This document shows, one piece after another, positions 60,840 through 64,000 of a DNA stretch of 64,000 nucleotides. Each line of letters starts with the position of its first letter. Position 1 is the stretch's first letter. The DNA is from an uncultured Tenacibaculum sp. (GTDB lineage: Bacteria; Bacteroidota; Bacteroidia; Flavobacteriales; Flavobacteriaceae). The notes beneath the pieces are model-generated. The model did no database searches. It was not told the origin of the DNA and saw only the letters and a program-made list of their open reading frames with translations. Where the stretch lies: NCBI GenBank assembly GCA_947501615.1, contig CANMWK010000003.1, positions 310,001 to 374,000 on the forward strand. Direction: 5' to 3'. The position numbers and the translations under genes are program-made.

Positions 60840-62015
60840 ATGAATTATATTTTATTTGATGGTGATGTAAGAACAGCTTTACTACCATTTACCTATACTC
60901 GCCCAGTAGCAGATATACGAATAGGAATTTTGACTATAAGAGAAAAATGGGAAAAATTTTTAGGTTTAACAACAACCACACTTACAGAACCTTATCTAGA
61001 AGAAAAATACCCAATGGTAGAAATGGAAGAAAACGTTATGATAAATGCTTCTTTTTTACCGACTCCTGAATTGGTAGCTAAAGTAAAAGATTTACAACAG
61101 AACGAAGCTATTTTTAAAGGGGAAGATGTTATTGCTTTTTATAGTGGTATAGACCAAGAAGAAATCGATTTTGATAGCTATACTCAACTTGAATTTGAAG
61201 ATGAGCTTTTAAAAATTAATAATACATGGGATATTTTCTCAAATAATGATTTAGCAATACGACAGGATTTTAAATTATTAACAGAAGGAAGAACGTCTCA
61301 GCCTATCCCTAAAACGGTACAATGCTTAGGAAAAGAATATATTTTTATTGAAGAAGGGGCAACGTTATCTTTCGCAACTTTAAATGCAACAACCGGACCA
61401 ATTTATATAGGGAAAAATGCCGAAATAATGGAAGGTGTAGTCGTTAGAGGAGCATTAGCTATGTGCGAAAATTCAGTGTTAAAATTAGGTGCTAAAATAT
61501 ATGGAGCAACAACATTAGGGCCATATTGTAAGGTTGGAGGAGAAGTGAATAATTCTGTTTTATTTGGTTTCTCTAATAAGGGACATGACGGTTTTTTAGG
61601 AAATTCTGTTTTAGGTGAATGGTGTAATCTTGGAGCAGATACGAATAATTCAAACTTGAAAAATAATTATGCAGAAGTACGATTATGGAGTTATGAAACA
61701 GGGAGATTTGCTAAAACGGGATTGCAGTTTTGTGGGTTAATCATGGGCGATCATTCTAAATGTGGTATCAATACGATGTTCAATACAGGAACAGTAGTAG
61801 GAGTATCTGCAAATATTTTTGGTAGCGGTTTTCCTAGAAATTTTATTCCATCGTTTAGTTGGGGAGGAGCGTCTGGATTTACAGAATATAAAATGAATAA
61901 AGTAAACGAAGTTGCTGAAGTTGTTATGAAACGTAGAAATGTGGTTTATGATGAATTAGAACAAAAAATTCTTTCCGCTGTTTTTGAAGAGAGTCAACAA
62001 TATCGAAATTATTAG
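60840..62015 (+). CDS. GlmU-family sugar nucleotidyltransferase-like protein
   Basis: 391 aa from the ATG at 60840 (MNYILFDGDVRTALLPFTYTRP); an upstream TTG would fall within the repeat and promoter. The N-terminal part resembles the nucleotidyltransferase-like domain of Bacteroidota GlmU-related proteins, and the C-terminal half (about 180-340) has the left-handed beta-helix wording of hexapeptide repeats (IYIGKNAEIMEGVVVRGALAMCENSVLKLGAKIYGATTLGPYC, split). Activity is uncertain; it may be a regulator or a transferase. Confidence 0.85.
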   Translation: MNYILFDGDVRTALLPFTYTRPVADIRIGILTIREKWEKFLGLTTTTLTEPYLEEKYPMVEMEENVMINASFLPTPELVAKVKDLQQNEAIFKGEDVIAFYSGIDQEEIDFDSYTQLEFEDELLKINNTWDIFSNNDLAIRQDFKLLTEGRTSQPIPKTVQCLGKEYIFIEEGATLSFATLNATTGPIYIGKNAEIMEGVVVRGALAMCENSVLKLGAKIYGATTLGPYCKVGGEVNNSVLFGFSNKGHDGFLGNSVLGEWCNLGADTNNSNLKNNYAEVRLWSYETGRFAKTGLQFCGLIMGDHSKCGINTMFNTGTVVGVSANIFGSGFPRNFIPSFSWGGASGFTEYKMNKVNEVAEVVMKRRNVVYDELEQKILSAVFEESQQYRNY

Positions 62016-62187
62016 TTAAGAAATACTAGACAATAATTACAAAAGCTACTTTGATTTTAGGTGATTGAGATATTGAAGTAACAATTTTTTGATAGGGATG
62101 CTGTAACAAAATATCAGCAGAAATAGTAAAAATAAGACTTCAAAATCATTTGATGTACTCAGTTTTAAAACATTTTAATAATATTTT

Positions 62188-62364
62188 ATGTGGTTAAGAG
62201 CTAGTGTTTTTTTCATTTTTTTATTGATGTCCTTTTCATGTGATAAAAATTATACTATTAAAAATCAACTTAAAGAGGCAATAGAAACATCTAATTTGGA
62301 AAAAATAGAATCTATTATTAATAATAATCCAAATTTACTGAAACCCGATAGCACGGATTTATAA
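62188..62364 (+). pseudogene. lipoprotein gene (ankyrin-like start) cut short by the REP element
   Basis: 58 aa. Lipobox SFSCDKN (Cys18), then NQLKEAIETSNLEKIESIINNNPNLLKP, which reads like a first ankyrin helix pair. The reading frame runs into the left REP (PDSTDL) and stops at 62362-62364, inside the hairpin. The element at 62344-63105 therefore probably truncated a longer ankyrin-repeat lipoprotein gene. The downstream part was not recognised beyond the element. Confidence 0.6.
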
Positions 62365-62373
62365 TCCGTGCCC
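62347..62373 (+). repeat. left REP hairpin
   Basis: Perfect 9-bp stem GCACGGATT (62351-62359) / AATCCGTGC (62363-62371) with loop TAT, preceded by GATA. Confidence 0.8.
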
Positions 62374-62499
62374 ACTAAGAGTAAGCAAGAAAATAAGGTA
62401 ATAGATAGATATAATAGCTTGGAAATCATTTCCGATCTATCTTCTTATAGTTAAATAGGGATATAATTTGTATTTTAGAAAAAAGAAAATTGCTATATC

Positions 62500-63057
62500 A
62501 TGTCTACAAAATACAAAGCTACAGACAACCAATGTTATTTTATTACTATAACAACAGTAGGTTGGATAGATATTTTTACAAGACTTAATCAGAAAAAGTT
62601 AATTATAAAATCATTAGAGTACTGTCAAAAAGAAAAAGGCTTAGAAATTTATGCATACTGTTTAATGCATAGTCATTTACATATGGTATGTAGATCGAAA
62701 GAAGGATTTGTATTAGCTAATATTGTTAGAGACTTTAAAAAATATACTTCAAAGAAGATAATAAAAACTATAATAGAAGAACCAGAGAGTAGAAGAGAAT
62801 GGTTACTAAGTTATTGCAAAGAAGCATGTAATCATTTAAAAAGAAAACAGCAGTATAAAGTTTGGCAAGATGGTTATCATGCAGAAGTATTGTATTCAAA
62901 TTCATTTTTAAAAGAAAAAATAAATTATGTACATAACAATCCTGTAAAAGATAGAATAGTAGAATGTCCAGAAGATTATATATTTAGTTCTGCAAGAAAT
63001 TATGCAGATTTAGCTAGTGAATTAAATATAGTTGTATCCTTGGAAGTATTGATGTGA
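62500..63057 (+). CDS. REP-associated tyrosine transposase (RAYT, IS200-like Y1 family)
   Basis: 185 aa. HUH motif His59-Leu-His61 in LMHSHLHMV and catalytic Tyr143 in INYVHNNPVKDRIV, both as in RAYT proteins. These act on REP hairpins as single-strand nucleases. It lies in the same orientation as, and between, two REPs in inverted orientation. The gene is intact, with no frameshift seen. The ATG at 62500 is the only good start. Confidence 0.9.
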   Translation: MSTKYKATDNQCYFITITTVGWIDIFTRLNQKKLIIKSLEYCQKEKGLEIYAYCLMHSHLHMVCRSKEGFVLANIVRDFKKYTSKKIIKTIIEEPESRREWLLSYCKEACNHLKRKQQYKVWQDGYHAEVLYSNSFLKEKINYVHNNPVKDRIVECPEDYIFSSARNYADLASELNIVVSLEVLM

Positions 63058-63080
63058 ATTAATTATATAATTTTTAAAGT

Positions 63081-63105
63081 CTCGGATTGCAAATCCGCAC
63101 TATCG
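63081..63105 (-). repeat. right REP hairpin (inverted)
   Basis: CGGATT (63083-63088) / AATCCG (63092-63097) with loop GCA and outer CACTATCG. Read on the minus strand it matches the left REP (CGATAG then CGGATT). Confidence 0.75.
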
Positions 63106-63235
63106 TTGTCAAAAATGAATAAATAGACCTGTACTTTAATTTTTTATTTGTATACTCATTATCAGATCTTTAAAATCATTTACAAAAATAAAATAATAAG
63201 CTATGAACTTACATTTTAAATTTTCGGCACGCTAC

Positions 63236-63260
63236 TTGATATAGTATAAGTGTATATCAA
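63236..63260. promoter_or_regulatory. inverted repeat upstream of the Tyr-rich protein gene
   Basis: TTGATATA (63236-63243) / TATATCAA (63253-63260), perfect 8-bp arms with a 9-base spacer, 30 bases before the ATG. Possible operator. Confidence 0.4.
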
Positions 63261-63290
63261 ATTAATGCTATACATTTAAAATCAAATCGT

Positions 63291-64000
63291 ATGAAAAAAT
63301 TTGTTTTACTACTTACAGGACTTTTATTAGCTACAAGTATAGTTAATGCATCAGAGACAAGTGTACATACTACTACACGTTACTATAATTATGGTAAATC
63401 ATTTATTTTTAATGAAGCAGGAGTAGAGTTTGCAGTATACCCAGATGGACAATTCGATTTTTATCTTAATGGTTCTAGAAATGGTGTTTGTGTAGATGTA
63501 AATGCACCAGGGGTTAACATTAGTTTTAATTCAGGTTTTAATTATGATCCATATGTACAATATGATGATTATGGAGCTGTTGTTCAAATTGAAGATATTC
63601 CAATTTTTTACGATCATTATGGAAGAATTGTTCAAGCAGGAGATGTATTTATCAGATATAACAATTGGGGACGTATTTCTCGAGTAGGAGGCTTATATGT
63701 GCACTATAATAGTTATGGTAACTTTTTAAATTGTTCAGGATATATTAATGATTTTAATAGACGATATGTATACAGACCATATCACAGGTATTTTTCTGTA
63801 CCAGTAGTTGACAGATGTGTAGTTTGGAATAGACCTTACAGAAGATTTTACTCACCTTACAGATATTCATACAATGTATATAGAAATAATTATTATGATG
63901 GATATTACAGAAGATCGTACAGAAATCGTAGTTATTACAGACCTAATACGAATGTAAGAAACTTTAATAGAGGGCGTAGAGTAGCTAGTGCTAGAAATGT
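63291..64000 (+). CDS. secreted Tyr/Arg/Asn-rich protein, 3' end outside window
   Basis: Open for 236 codons from the ATG at 63291 to the window edge. Signal peptide (MKKFVLLLTGLLLATSIVNA). The mature part first has YDDYGAVVQIEDIPIFYDHYGRIVQAGDVFIRYN and related short repeats, a pattern I recall from several unassigned flavobacterial proteins, then becomes very rich in Tyr, Arg, Asn and Phe (YRRFYSPYRYSYNVYRN...). Low-complexity, cationic and probably surface or extracellular. Function unknown. Confidence 0.72.
   Translation, partial: MKKFVLLLTGLLLATSIVNASETSVHTTTRYYNYGKSFIFNEAGVEFAVYPDGQFDFYLNGSRNGVCVDVNAPGVNISFNSGFNYDPYVQYDDYGAVVQIEDIPIFYDHYGRIVQAGDVFIRYNNWGRISRVGGLYVHYNSYGNFLNCSGYINDFNRRYVYRPYHRYFSVPVVDRCVVWNRPYRRFYSPYRYSYNVYRNNYYDGYYRRSYRNRSYYRPNTNVRNFNRGRRVASARN

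Larger units (their letters stand above)
62344..63105. mobile_element. REP-associated tyrosine transposase element with inverted REP hairpins
   Basis: A transposase gene (62500-63057) flanked by two inverted hairpins: left GATAGCACGGATTTATAATCC at 62347-62367 within the stem GCACGGATT / AATCCGTGC, right CGGATT / AATCCG with GCACTATCG at 63097-63105. This is the layout of a RAYT with its own REPs, here as the likely mobile unit. Confidence 0.7.

Noticed and set aside
1-64000. CRISPR arrays, tRNA or rRNA genes, prophage or conjugative genes
   Set aside because: None was seen on reading both strands; a tRNA scan would be decisive.

Overview
The window reads as chromosome of a marine-type Flavobacteriaceae (phylum Bacteroidota); a Tenacibaculum-like genus is my guess, not a demonstration. 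Grounds: very AT-rich DNA, few Shine-Dalgarno sequences, repeated TAnnTTTG -7 promoter boxes, many short lipoproteins, a HemC-HemD fusion, two-component-propeller/LytTR and TPR-AraC regulators, and GG-leader peptide genes. No tRNA, rRNA or CRISPR array was seen.

Layout. 1-2.7 kb: a truncated secreted protein, pepD and recR. 2.7-5 kb: three unrelated orphan genes, each bracketed by its own short inverted repeat and separated by imperfect-palindrome spacers (cassette-like). 5-11 kb (minus strand): orphan lipoproteins, then a tight run of araC regulator, hydrolase, RNA methyltransferase, orphan, hemH and hemJ. 11.3-22 kb (plus strand): hemA, hemCD fusion, hemB, hemL, hemE and hemF with a few non-heme genes between them. 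Together with hemH/hemJ this covers tetrapyrrole synthesis from glutamyl-tRNA to protoheme by the oxygen-using HemF route. 22.1-24.9 kb: a histidine kinase/response regulator pair and a lipoprotein, both promoters carrying the same GTTAA-N6-GTTAACG site at the same distance from the -7 box. 24.9-27.3 kb: a metallopeptidase lipoprotein between a truncated and an intact copy of a hydrolase gene sharing a 107-bp perfect repeat.

27.5-48.9 kb: a 2-oxo-acid dehydrogenase E2, a membrane-spanning propeller-LytTR regulator, a GG-leader peptide, a large metzincin, an M28-like peptidase, an ECF sigma factor with a likely anti-sigma partner, small coiled-coil envelope proteins, a glycerophosphodiesterase, a transglutaminase-like protein and a membrane TPR-AraC regulator. 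49-62 kb: a second GG-leader peptide and its decayed neighbour, htpG, an MFS transporter, a KASIII-like enzyme, a third intact small GG-like peptide (minus strand, 48 aa), a TonB-type outer-membrane protein, a cyclase, a thioesterase and a GlmU-like protein. 62.2-63.1 kb: a REP-associated tyrosine transposase with inverted REP hairpins that truncates a lipoprotein gene; the window ends inside a Tyr/Arg-rich secreted protein.

The most unusual signal is at the GG-leader peptides. Two paralogues 16 kb apart carry the palindrome TTCGCGAA at exactly the same distance (76 nt) from the start codon, followed in both by a potential H-type pseudoknot built from different but compensating sequences.
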